Of a stretch of 64,000 bases of DNA, positions 8,776 to 17,206 are shown piece after piece. A model generated the notes under the pieces. The model was not told the origin of the DNA. It saw only the letters and a list, made by a program, of their open reading frames with translations, and ran no database searches. Every line of letters starts with the position of its first letter. Position 1 is the first letter of the stretch. Where the stretch lies: contig CALXQM010000014.1 in NCBI GenBank assembly GCA_944390765.1, positions 1 through 64,000 on the forward strand, written 5' to 3'. The stretch is from an uncultured Alphaproteobacteria bacterium. GTDB lineage: Bacteria; Pseudomonadota; Alphaproteobacteria; UBA3830. Position numbers and translations under genes: made by a program.

Positions 8776-11272
8776 TGTTTTTTTCCTTTATCTCTATAAT
8801 TATATCTTTTATATCTTCAATATTTATAATAAGTTTATACTTGCCAGGTAGAAGTTCTGTTAGCAAAAACTCACCATCTTCATTTGTGAAAAATGCAATT
8901 GGTTTAGCTTTTTGATCTTGTTGATGAATAGCATATCCCGTAATTTGTTGATATGGCTCATTCTGTTCGTTTAACAATTGTCCTTTGGCTGTCAATATAC
9001 CTTCAGATTCAATATCCTGGAAAAATCCTCTTTTATATTGGCCATAAGCAGAAACTGTATCCTGTTTAATATCAATATTTCCAGTTAGTGATTCTAAATC
9101 GACTTTAGCGGTTGTGAAGTCAGTTCTTGATGTTGGAATGACTGCTCCTCCACCTAAGAATCCTGATTTAGTATTTCTATAAACAAATCCTAATGATTGA
9201 TTGGCTAAAGCCTTCCGTGGAGTCACAATTATGAAACCTCCATCCGAGTAATTAGGTTGAGCAACAGCATAACGTCCATCTGCAAAATATAAACCTGTTT
9301 CTAAACCTATATTTGTTGTACTTTCTCCCAAATTATTTCTCAAGTGATTGAAATTTCCTAAAAATAGATGATGAGAATAGTGAGAATATAATGATAAATC
9401 TTTAGATATTTTATTTTTTCTGGCAGAAATTTCATAATTAAAATTCGTATTTTCAGGATTATGATACAGGGAAATGTAAGCTGAATTATCGTCATCTGTT
9501 TTAGCCAATCCTGTGGATATAGAAATATTATTTCTCAAAGATAGAGAGCAGTAAAGGCTGATTGCTTTTCGATTGCGATTATCTAAATCTCTTGTTCTAT
9601 CTAAAGTTAAGCTAACATTAGCATTACTAAACCAATCATTATTGATGTTAAAGTTACGCGATATTGAAAATGATTGATGCCTTGATTTTTTACCATCATA
9701 TAGTTTTCTTTGTGAGAAAGCTGTATGTAAATTATAACTAAAAATATTACTCATATAAGCGCTGAATGAGATGTTAGTATTTTTTCCATACAAATTTTCT
9801 TCTTCTCTAAAAATATTATCTAAATAATTACTGTTGATAGGGGATGCATATGGTTTGAAAAAATTATCTGATTTTTCTATGGAAATAGACGCCATAAGGT
9901 TTGTTTTATCAAAAATATTAAAAGATGGTGAGGTATATTGAATGTAATGTACTTTCCCTGAAATCGAACGTTGTTCTTTTTCATTTTTATAGCTACTGTC
10001 AGCATATTTTATATCAAAACTTCCTAGAATGTTTTTATTTTTTATTCCATAAGAATTTGTATGACCTATATTATTTCTTAGCATTCCCAGGTTAATTTCT
10101 GTAGCCGATAATAAACCATATTTAAATGTTAAAGATGTAATTGGATGTTTTTTATCATAACGTCCATTAGCTTTATCATTTGTTTCAGGATATCCATATG
10201 TTCCACCAAAGGTAAATTTACCTTTAGGAACGAAACTTCCTTCATAAAAAAAGCTTTCATCAATATATTGTTCATGACCAGTATCATCTATAAGCTTTAT
10301 ACGAATGTCATTACCACCATTATTAAATGTAAGATCATCAAACGTATATGTACCTGGAGCAACATTCGTTCTAGAACGAATAAGACTTCCATTAGAGTAA
10401 ACCTCTATAGTACTTGTTCTAAGTAATGTAATTTGGATAGGACTATTGATTCCTTCAATACGTTCTCTTTCAATATCTTTGTATAAATTAATTCCCCAGA
10501 CATGCGGAGCACTTTGATAACTAAGAGAATGACTATATATATCTCCATATTTAAACATAATATCTTGAGAGACCCAGTCATAGGCTATTGTGGTATAATC
10601 TCTATGGAATCTACCTTTTTCTGCGGAATCAGAATAATGTTCATATGAGGTTTCACCTTCTATACAAAGCCCCCATAAGTTTATTACTGGTGCTAGTAAT
10701 AAGTTTTGCTTATTATAATTTTTCTCATATTTATAAAAGGTTTCTGCAGCTCTGATATTCATATATGCACTTATATTTGCTGGTGTAGACGTCGCTTTTC
10801 TTTTTATTTTTTTGCGTTCATCCAAACTACGAGTTTTCTTTTTTTCTAAAGGAAGCGAAAATTCAACTTTGAGATTTAATCTATTTAATTTTACTTTTAA
10901 AGTTAATTTATCTAAATCCGAAAAGCTTATAAAGCCATCTTTATTTTTAAATTTATCCAAAATTACAATATCTCTTTGTTCAAGAAAGTCTTCTAAAAGT
11001 CCTTTAAGAGGAGCAACTTGAATTTTATTGTCGTCTCCTATTAAAACAGGAGCTTCTCCAACTTCTTCACCATCTATTAAAACTATACAATCAATAAGTA
11101 TGTTTTTTTGAGTTTTTACTGTGCCAAACACTTGTTTATAAAGCTCTTCATCATCTTCGTATGTTACATCGGGAATGTCTATATTAATTTCAGGTTCATG
11201 AGAAACCTGTTCTGTTTCAGGATATGCTGAAAAATATAAAAAATAAGGGAAATATATGAACCATTTTTTCAT
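8726..11272 (-). CDS. Outer membrane usher of a chaperone-usher fimbria
   Basis: Outer-membrane pore that assembles pilus subunits delivered by the periplasmic chaperone. The 848-residue protein starts with a signal peptide and has an N-terminal periplasmic domain. A long series of beta-strands forms the FimD-like barrel. The plug region shows the usher signature VAPGTYTFDDLTFNNGGNDI near residue 305, and the C-terminal domain ends in a carboxypeptidase-regulatory-like fold (FTNEDGEFLLTELLPGKYKL). Length is normal for ushers. Order on the strand is chaperone, usher, tip protein. The usher family is clear; the subclass (archaic/sigma or other) cannot be fixed by eye. Confidence 0.9.
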   Translation of the reverse strand: MKKWFIYFPYFLYFSAYPETEQVSHEPEINIDIPDVTYEDDEELYKQVFGTVKTQKNILIDCIVLIDGEEVGEAPVLIGDDNKIQVAPLKGLLEDFLEQRDIVILDKFKNKDGFISFSDLDKLTLKVKLNRLNLKVEFSLPLEKKKTRSLDERKKIKRKATSTPANISAYMNIRAAETFYKYEKNYNKQNLLLAPVINLWGLCIEGETSYEHYSDSAEKGRFHRDYTTIAYDWVSQDIMFKYGDIYSHSLSYQSAPHVWGINLYKDIERERIEGINSPIQITLLRTSTIEVYSNGSLIRSRTNVAPGTYTFDDLTFNNGGNDIRIKLIDDTGHEQYIDESFFYEGSFVPKGKFTFGGTYGYPETNDKANGRYDKKHPITSLTFKYGLLSATEINLGMLRNNIGHTNSYGIKNKNILGSFDIKYADSSYKNEKEQRSISGKVHYIQYTSPSFNIFDKTNLMASISIEKSDNFFKPYASPINSNYLDNIFREEENLYGKNTNISFSAYMSNIFSYNLHTAFSQRKLYDGKKSRHQSFSISRNFNINNDWFSNANVSLTLDRTRDLDNRNRKAISLYCSLSLRNNISISTGLAKTDDDNSAYISLYHNPENTNFNYEISARKNKISKDLSLYSHYSHHLFLGNFNHLRNNLGESTTNIGLETGLYFADGRYAVAQPNYSDGGFIIVTPRKALANQSLGFVYRNTKSGFLGGGAVIPTSRTDFTTAKVDLESLTGNIDIKQDTVSAYGQYKRGFFQDIESEGILTAKGQLLNEQNEPYQQITGYAIHQQDQKAKPIAFFTNEDGEFLLTELLPGKYKLIINIEDIKDIIIEIKEKNNENIIDLGKIICKNTD

Positions 11273-11311
11273 AAAAAGCTTACTCTTTATTCAGGTTTCT
11301 CTTTCTATTCA

Positions 11312-12073
11312 TTAGTTAGACTTTTTAGATAATGAAGCTTTTGTTTCTATTTTAGACTTATTCTTTTTCTTATGGTATATTCGAGTGTTTCCAGCTAGAA
11401 TAACTGTTTGAGCTTCAGATGGATCAATCATATCTCTAATTAATGTTCCATTATCCATAAGGGCTAAATTAAAAATTTCTGCATGAGCATTACCTTCATT
11501 ATGTAAAGTAATGTAGTTCTCATTTGCAGAGTATTCCAACTTTACATTAGGTTTTGCTTCCTTAGGAGTGATATATAAAGATGCCCATATCTCATAACGA
11601 ATATTTATTGTGGCTGTTTGAGCGTTATCTTTAGGAGCTTTTTTAGCTAAATTGATAGGAAATTGAGACATTTGTACTCTCAAGGCTATTTCTTTTTCAG
11701 GAGCTTTCCCTAGATATTGTACTTTAACAGAGCGCTGGGTATGAGGTGGAATTATTATTTGTTGAGGATAAATAATTAAACTAGTACTTAAATCTTTGGC
11801 TAGGTCTTTAAATTTTATTTCTTCAGCTTTAGGATTTTCGTTTTTTGCGAGTTTGTTAACTTTTATTAATATATCATTGCCGTTTTTGTCTTGATCTCTT
11901 ATCCAAAGAGATAATTCGAACGCCATAAGATCATCAGATTTATTCTCTATACGATATTGAAATGAATTCTTTTCTCCTGGTATTATAGATGTACTCATTG
12001 GTATTATACTTAAGGAATATGTATTTGAAAAATAAAATCCTATTAAGGATAATATAGTTATAATTTTATTCAT
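11312..12073 (-). CDS. Periplasmic pilus chaperone (PapD-like)
   Basis: First gene of the minus-strand fimbrial operon. A signal peptide (cut near residue 20, after NTYS) precedes two immunoglobulin-like domains. The protein carries the donor-strand region around VQMSQFPINLAKKAP and the pattern IIIPPHTQRSVKVQYLGKAP, as in PapD-like chaperones. In this family the chaperone caps subunits by donor-strand complementation and hands them to the usher. The 253 residues include a lysine-rich tail (KKKNKSKIETKASLSKKSN). A strong ribosome site (GAGGAAG) precedes the start, and the usher follows after 39 bases. Confidence 0.85.
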   Translation of the reverse strand: MNKIITILSLIGFYFSNTYSLSIIPMSTSIIPGEKNSFQYRIENKSDDLMAFELSLWIRDQDKNGNDILIKVNKLAKNENPKAEEIKFKDLAKDLSTSLIIYPQQIIIPPHTQRSVKVQYLGKAPEKEIALRVQMSQFPINLAKKAPKDNAQTATINIRYEIWASLYITPKEAKPNVKLEYSANENYITLHNEGNAHAEIFNLALMDNGTLIRDMIDPSEAQTVILAGNTRIYHKKKNKSKIETKASLSKKSN

Positions 12074-12173
12074 ATTAATCTTCCTCGATTCATTAACTTT
12101 ATATTAATATATGGTCTAATTAATGATATTACAACAACTTTTGTTCTTTTTTTGTATATTCGACAAAATATGC

Positions 12174-12204
12174 TTGTGAACTAATAAAAAATATACTATA
12201 TAAT
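12174..12204 (+). promoter_or_regulatory. Candidate sigma-70 promoter for the pilin gene
   Basis: TTGTGA at 12174 and TATAAT at 12199 are separated by 19 bases, just upstream of GGAGGT and the pilin ATG at 12228. The long spacer makes this a moderate match. The chaperone operon diverges from the same 154-base gap. Confidence 0.4.
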
Positions 12205-12227
12205 CTGTTATATATTATGGAGGTAAT

Positions 12228-12719
12228 ATGCGTAATTTATCATTAGCGACTTTGTTCTGCTGTTCTATTGTCAGTGTTTATAGTGCAAGTGTTCTTAAAG
12301 AAGCTAAAGTTGAACTTATAGCGAATGTGGAATCGGAAGTAGGGATAAAAAGAACGGATAGTAACGGAACATTAGATATATTAAATCCAAAAGATGCTGC
12401 ATTTACTGTATGGAATAACGATAATAAAAATGTGAAAATAACATTTCAGACAGATAATAATGAAACAGAACTTTATTTGATTAAAGAAAATGATAAAAGT
12501 AAAAAAATACCGTACGAATTAAATATTCGAGGGGACTCATTGAATGAAACAATTCAAGAAAATAATAAAGATCTGATAATTGAACAAAATAAGTTTGGGA
12601 GCAATTTAGAATATAATTTTACCTTAAAGCCACAATTAAAATCGGGAGAGAATAGCTGTAAATATGCTGCTGGTACATATAAAGGCACTATAACTATTAA
12701 AGTTGAGGTTAATATGTGA
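12228..12719 (+). CDS. Putative major fimbrial subunit (pilin)
   Basis: A secreted 163-residue protein. Its signal peptide ends at VYSA (cut near residue 20), and the body is small and beta-rich. It ends with AAGTYKGTITIKVEV, the C-terminal strand pattern of chaperone-usher and spore-coat-U-like subunits. It is transcribed divergently from the chaperone/usher operon, so it is the obvious candidate for the main shaft subunit. The ribosome site GGAGGT is strong. Its first 40 or so codons, including the ribosome site, recur at the head of the second deformylase gene at 13404. No specific pilin family can be named by eye. Confidence 0.65.
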   Translation: MRNLSLATLFCCSIVSVYSASVLKEAKVELIANVESEVGIKRTDSNGTLDILNPKDAAFTVWNNDNKNVKITFQTDNNETELYLIKENDKSKKIPYELNIRGDSLNETIQENNKDLIIEQNKFGSNLEYNFTLKPQLKSGENSCKYAAGTYKGTITIKVEVNM

Positions 12720-12797
12720 TAGTTAAAATTTTATTTAACTATAAGCATATAATATGTTAAAATCAGTTTTATTCTATGGTAACTTTGAGTAAGACTT

Positions 12798-13319
12798 ATG
12801 GAATTAAGAATTTATCCAGACCCTATTTTATCTAAAAAGTGTTCAGATGTTGAAATAGGTGATATTGCAATAAAGAACATTTTGAATGAGATGGCTGATA
12901 AATTATATGAATGGAATGGAGCTGGTTTGGCAGCTCCTCAAGTAGGTATTTTAAAAAAAATAGTAGTTATAGATATAAGGGATGAACCCTCTACTCTTTA
13001 TAAAATGATAAATCCTAAAATTGTTTGGTATTCAGCTGATTCATTAGTTGAATCTGAGGAGGGGTGTTTGTCTTTACCAGTTTTAAGAGAAAAAATTTTA
13101 CGTTATAAAAAAGTAAGAGTAGAGTATTTAGATGAAAATTTTAATAAATGTGAATTAGAAGCAGAAGGATTTTTGTCTTTTTGTTTGCAACATGAAATAG
13201 ACCATTTAGAAGGAAAGTTATACATAGATCATCTAAGCCGATTTAAAAGAAATAGAGCTTTAAATAAATTTATGAAATTACAATATTCAGTTTCAGAAGA
13301 AAGTGAAGATGAGAATTAA
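12798..13319 (+). CDS. def: Peptide deformylase (copy 1, cytoplasmic form)
   Basis: Removes the formyl group from the N-terminal methionine of new proteins. All three signature motifs are intact: GAGLAAPQVG (residues 41-50), EGCLSLP with metal ligand Cys90, and QHEIDHLEG with ligands His132 and His136 and catalytic Glu133. The 173-residue length is typical. It lies 78 bases after the pilin stop codon, and a second, closely similar deformylase gene follows 84 bases later. Long runs of identical bases between the two copies point to a fairly recent tandem duplication. Confidence 0.95.
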   Translation: MELRIYPDPILSKKCSDVEIGDIAIKNILNEMADKLYEWNGAGLAAPQVGILKKIVVIDIRDEPSTLYKMINPKIVWYSADSLVESEEGCLSLPVLREKILRYKKVRVEYLDENFNKCELEAEGFLSFCLQHEIDHLEGKLYIDHLSRFKRNRALNKFMKLQYSVSEESEDEN

Positions 13320-13403
13320 TGGAATTTTATATGTGCTCTATTTTCTTTGGTTTCATTGAATATATAATTGAGGAGAAGGATTATTATTGTTATGGAGGTA
13401 AAT

Positions 13404-14054
13404 ATGTGTAATTTATTATCAGCTGCTTTGTTATGTTGTTATGTTGTGGGTACGTGTAGTGCGACTGATGTTAAGCGAGTTGAACTTTTAGCAAATTCAG
13501 ATGTAAAAGAGAAAATAAAAAAAGAGAATTCTATGGAATTAAGAATTTATCCAGATCCCGTTTTATTAAATAAATGTGCTGAAGTTGAAATAGGAGATCC
13601 GACAGTAAAGGAAATTTTAAATGAGATGGCGGATAAGTTGTATAAATGGAATGGAGTTGGTTTGGCAGCTCCTCAAGTAGGTATTTTAAAAAAAATAGTA
13701 GTTATAGATGTAAGGGATGAACCTCCTACTCTTTATAAAATGATAAATCCTAAAATTGTTTGGTATTCAGCTGATTCATTAGTTGAATCTAAAGAAGGGT
13801 GTTTGTCTTTACCTGGTTTATCAGAGACAGTTTTGCGATATGAAAAAGTAAAAGTAGAGTATTTGGATGAAAATTTTAATAAATGTGAGTTAGAAGCAGA
13901 AGGACTTTTATCTTTTTGTTTGCAACATGAATTAGACCATTTAGAAGGAAAGTTATATATAGATCATTTAAGTCAATCAAAAAGGGATAGTTTTTTAGAT
14001 AAATTTATAAAATTACAAGCTTCAAAGCCAGAAGAAAACAAGCATGAAAACTAA
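13404..14054 (+). CDS. Peptide deformylase copy 2 fused to a pilin-type signal peptide (chimera)
   Basis: The deformylase part starts at MELRIYPDP (codon at 13533) and keeps GVGLAAPQVG, EGCLSLP and QHELDHLEG, so all metal and catalytic residues are present. In front lie 43 in-frame residues, MCNLLSAALLCCYVVGTCSA and then TDVKRVELLAN. These align with the pilin at 12228 (MRNLSLATLFCCSIVSVYSA, KVELIAN), and the pilin's ribosome site TATGGAGGTAA is copied too. I chose the ATG at 13404 because it has that strong site; a further start 12 codons upstream has no such support. The leader has lost the pilin's Arg2 (Cys here), so export is uncertain. Translation may also begin at the internal ATG, which has only a weak AAGAGA upstream. 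fmt overlaps the end by 11 bases. Confidence 0.85.
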   Translation: MCNLLSAALLCCYVVGTCSATDVKRVELLANSDVKEKIKKENSMELRIYPDPVLLNKCAEVEIGDPTVKEILNEMADKLYKWNGVGLAAPQVGILKKIVVIDVRDEPPTLYKMINPKIVWYSADSLVESKEGCLSLPGLSETVLRYEKVKVEYLDENFNKCELEAEGLLSFCLQHELDHLEGKLYIDHLSQSKRDSFLDKFIKLQASKPEENKHEN

Positions 14055-14934
14055 TAGAATTATTTTTATGGGGAGTTCTAATTTCTCTCTGGCATCGTTA
14101 AAACGTTTAAGTGAATCAGGATTTAATATTATTGGTGTATATTCTCGTGAACCAAAGCCGACAGGAAGGAAGTATAAGATCCAAAAAACCGTTGTTCATG
14201 AATATGCTGAGCAAAGGAATATCCCTGTTTTTACACCAAAAACATTGAAAAATGAAAATGTGTTTATATCTTTTCAAAAACTGAGACCTGATGTTGTTGT
14301 TGTATCTTCTTATGGATTGATAATACCTAAGAATTTTTTGGATGAAACATTATTTATTAATATACATGCTTCATTACTACCGAGGTGGAGAGGTGCCTCG
14401 CCTATACAATCTGCAATTTTAAATGGTGATTCTGAAACAGGTATTACAATAATGAAAATGGACGATGGGTTAGATACAGGTGATATTATTTCTATGAAAA
14501 GTATTGCTATTTCCCAAGAGGATACATTTGGTAAGGTATCATCTGCACTAGCGGGATTAGGTGCGGATATGATTGAATATACATTGTTGAATCTGCCTTC
14601 AGAATTATTGAAAGCACGTAAGCAGCCAAATATAGGAGCATGTTACGCTCAAAAAATTTCAAAAGAATCATGTTTTATTGATTGGAAGGAATCTTGTATT
14701 AATACGATTAGGCGAATTAAGGCCTTTTCACCTATACCCGCAACATGGACAGAAATTAATGGTCTTCGTATTAAAATTTTTGATGCCAAAACTGTTAAAA
14801 ATGATATAGAAAATAATAAAAATAAATTTTTAATGAAATGTTCTGATGGATTTTTGGAACTTACAGAAGTTCAACCAGCGGGTAGAAATAAAATGACAGG
14901 TGAAGAATTTATGAGAGGATATAAAATTAAATAA
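14044..14934 (+). CDS. fmt: Methionyl-tRNA formyltransferase
   Basis: Formylates initiator Met-tRNA using 10-formyl-tetrahydrofolate. The catalytic signature HASLLPRWRGASPIQ lies near residue 107, followed by GITIMKMDDGLDTGDI. The C-terminal tRNA-binding domain ends in EVQPAGRNKMTGEEFMRGY, so this is true Fmt and not the formyltransferase domain of ArnA. It has 296 residues. The start overlaps def copy 2 by 11 bases, so the two are translationally coupled, as in the usual def-fmt operon. Confidence 0.95.
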   Translation: MKTNRIIFMGSSNFSLASLKRLSESGFNIIGVYSREPKPTGRKYKIQKTVVHEYAEQRNIPVFTPKTLKNENVFISFQKLRPDVVVVSSYGLIIPKNFLDETLFINIHASLLPRWRGASPIQSAILNGDSETGITIMKMDDGLDTGDIISMKSIAISQEDTFGKVSSALAGLGADMIEYTLLNLPSELLKARKQPNIGACYAQKISKESCFIDWKESCINTIRRIKAFSPIPATWTEINGLRIKIFDAKTVKNDIENNKNKFLMKCSDGFLELTEVQPAGRNKMTGEEFMRGYKIK

Positions 14935-15022
14935 ATTATATATGTAATTTAATTTATAATTTACCTAGTTATTTTGCATATAGTAATTTATAATTCGAGT
15001 AAGATTATGGAATAGTGGATTG

Positions 15023-16876
15023 ATGTTGAAGATTATTTTGAATAAATTAAAAGAAATTTATTCACAAGATAGGATACAAAAAAAGATAATTTGTCTATAT
15101 AAAAGGATTCGTGGAAATTCCGTTTTACAAAGAATTCCTGATAATTATCGTTATCATATAATAAATTTTCTAATAATAATTTGCTCATATTGTATTTGTT
15201 CTTGTCTTATTTATCCTCATTTTAGTTTTTTTGGTTTTATTAAAGAAGTTTTTTCACTTCTTTTTATTTATGGTGCAATATTTTGTTGGTTTACAGATAA
15301 AATTCTTGAAAACAACTTGTTGAAAATATGTTTAGTGGTTACTGCTTGTTTTGCTCCAATTGTTTTTATTGTGAATTCCTTTGGCGTTGCTGTTGTTACT
15401 CTTATTTTTGTCATATTCGTCGAATATATTATTATATCATATTTCAGAGGTAATAAATTATTTTCAGGAAATATACCCGTGTATGTTATCTGTGAAACAG
15501 CTCAGGATGTAGAGAATATATCTGATGTTTTCAAGAAATATAAAGTATTAGAATGTGTTTTACTTTCTTCTAGTGAAAAGAATTATAAAAATATTTGTTT
15601 TAGCCAATTATCATCAATATCAGATATAGAGAAACATTTACGTAAAATTAATTGTTTGTCTTTTTTTCCTTTCCCTAGGAGAATCTTATATTATTCTAAA
15701 TCTCCCATATCTGATAATTTAGAAAAGCTTATAGATCTTTCTTTAGAATATTCTTTGAGAATATTTAGAATTACATTCCCTATAGGTAATAATAAAGAAT
15801 ATAAATTGTCACCAGTATGTTATCAAGGTTTTCGATACAAGTTGTTGCCTAATATAGACAAAAGCGGATTAAACGGGATGTTTAAAGGTAAAAATATTTG
15901 GGTTTGCTTTGATGGTCGTGCTGCTGTAAAAGATTTCATAACAATTTTAAGTAATATATCAATTGCAAATTTAACAGTAATTTGTGACTCAGAAGTTCTA
16001 GTTGGAGAAATACAGCGAAGATTAAAAAAATCGAATCGTAATTATCATATTAAAATAGCTGATTTGTTTTTTATGTTAGAGAATAATACTCCTCCAGATT
16101 TTTTGTTTTATAATTTGCCTATAAAGGCTATGTATATGAATGATGATCATCTAAAGGAATCTTTAGTAAAAAATGTAATAGATACAGAGAAGTTAATTAA
16201 TCTTGCTTATGAGTTTAAAATTCCAAATGTTTATGTATTTTCAAGTACTAAAGCAATAAATGCGAGTAATTGGGTTGGTGCTACACAACGATTAGGAGAA
16301 TTGTCATTACAGCATGCAGATTTTTATAGTCGAAAAAATTTATCTAAATTTAAAATTATAAGAATTCCACATAACATTTGTGATGATTTTGGTATAAAAA
16401 AAGAAATAACAGATTCTTTACTTTCTGATGGATATATACATATAGATACTGCAGAAAATGAATTAAAGAAGATATTTTTAGAAAAGGATATACTATCGTT
16501 ATTGATTAAAGCAGTTTTATTCGCTTATAAATCTAATCAGAATGCAGAAGTTTTAACTTTAATTCCTAGCAATGAAATAAATATTGATAATTTTATAAAA
16601 AATATTTGTTCTGATTTTGGGTTGAAAAAGGATATTGATGTTCCTGTAGTATATGAACATCATAATGAAACAATGGAATTGGATAATTTCCCTAATATTT
16701 CTGAATCATTAGAAAAAACCTCATTACAAAATATTTTTCGTACAAAATTTATAGCTTCAGCAGTTGGCAGTTATAATCAGCCATTGTCGTTAGAAATAAT
16801 ATCAAAAATGAGCGCAAGAGAGATTATTTCTGCTGTTTTCCAAAGCTTATCTGAGAAGACTAATCAAAAAAAATAA
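15023..16876 (+). CDS. Degenerate WbpM/CapD-like polysaccharide biosynthesis membrane protein (probable pseudoenzyme)
   Basis: The N-terminal third has about four to five hydrophobic helices (residues 40-145). The rest resembles the short-chain dehydrogenase part of WbpM/CapD/FlaA1 nucleotide-sugar dehydratases. The best landmark is FSSTKAINASNWVGATQRLGEL near residue 410, which corresponds to the family's STDKAVRPTNVMGATKRLAE. Key residues differ: the Met and Lys of NVMGATK are Val and Gln here (NWVGATQ). The Rossmann loop GAGGSIG is replaced by FDGRAAV near residue 296. Dehydratase activity is therefore unlikely. The reading frame is fully open over 618 codons, so the protein seems maintained. 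A TTG one codon upstream is an alternative start. Confidence 0.65.
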   Translation: MLKIILNKLKEIYSQDRIQKKIICLYKRIRGNSVLQRIPDNYRYHIINFLIIICSYCICSCLIYPHFSFFGFIKEVFSLLFIYGAIFCWFTDKILENNLLKICLVVTACFAPIVFIVNSFGVAVVTLIFVIFVEYIIISYFRGNKLFSGNIPVYVICETAQDVENISDVFKKYKVLECVLLSSSEKNYKNICFSQLSSISDIEKHLRKINCLSFFPFPRRILYYSKSPISDNLEKLIDLSLEYSLRIFRITFPIGNNKEYKLSPVCYQGFRYKLLPNIDKSGLNGMFKGKNIWVCFDGRAAVKDFITILSNISIANLTVICDSEVLVGEIQRRLKKSNRNYHIKIADLFFMLENNTPPDFLFYNLPIKAMYMNDDHLKESLVKNVIDTEKLINLAYEFKIPNVYVFSSTKAINASNWVGATQRLGELSLQHADFYSRKNLSKFKIIRIPHNICDDFGIKKEITDSLLSDGYIHIDTAENELKKIFLEKDILSLLIKAVLFAYKSNQNAEVLTLIPSNEINIDNFIKNICSDFGLKKDIDVPVVYEHHNETMELDNFPNISESLEKTSLQNIFRTKFIASAVGSYNQPLSLEIISKMSAREIISAVFQSLSEKTNQKK

Positions 16877-16877
16877 A

Positions 16878-17087
16878 TTACATTCTACAGGAGATAACTA
16901 CTTTATTATTTTTTTTTATGATGTCTAGACAATTATTATTTATTTTGCTACGTGATGTGTTATTAAAAGATAATATTTCTGATTTCTTCAATTCCAGTCT
17001 AGGTGGAATGTATGCTTTTACGTTAATATTTATAACATGAGCATGCAAAAAATATGGGACACAAAGTATTGATATAAATTTTTTCAT
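16878..17087 (-). CDS. Small secreted protein of unknown function
   Basis: A 69-residue frame with a plausible signal peptide (MKKFISILCVPYFLHA, cut near residue 16). A short beta-rich stretch (ININVKAYIPPRLELK) resembles the first strand of small pilin-like domains. Two cysteines (residues 53 and 67) could form a disulfide in the periplasm. The ribosome site is weak (AGATAGG). It ends one base after the WbpM-like gene on the opposite strand. Whether it is a real gene is uncertain. Confidence 0.4.
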   Translation of the reverse strand: MKKFISILCVPYFLHAHVININVKAYIPPRLELKKSEILSFNNTSRSKINNNCLDIIKKNNKVVISCRM

Positions 17088-17206
17088 TTCTTTTGCCTAT
17101 CTCTTTTTGTAATAATATAAAAATTAAGTAAATAAATAATTAATTTTAATTTGATTTTCTCAATTTTTTTATATAAATTCTTCTTTGTGAAGGAAAGAAA
17201 AAAGAT

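Noticed and set aside
14044-14934. fmt as the missing ArnA formyltransferase
   Set aside because: It has the Fmt-specific C-terminal tRNA-binding domain and is coupled to def, so it serves initiator tRNA.
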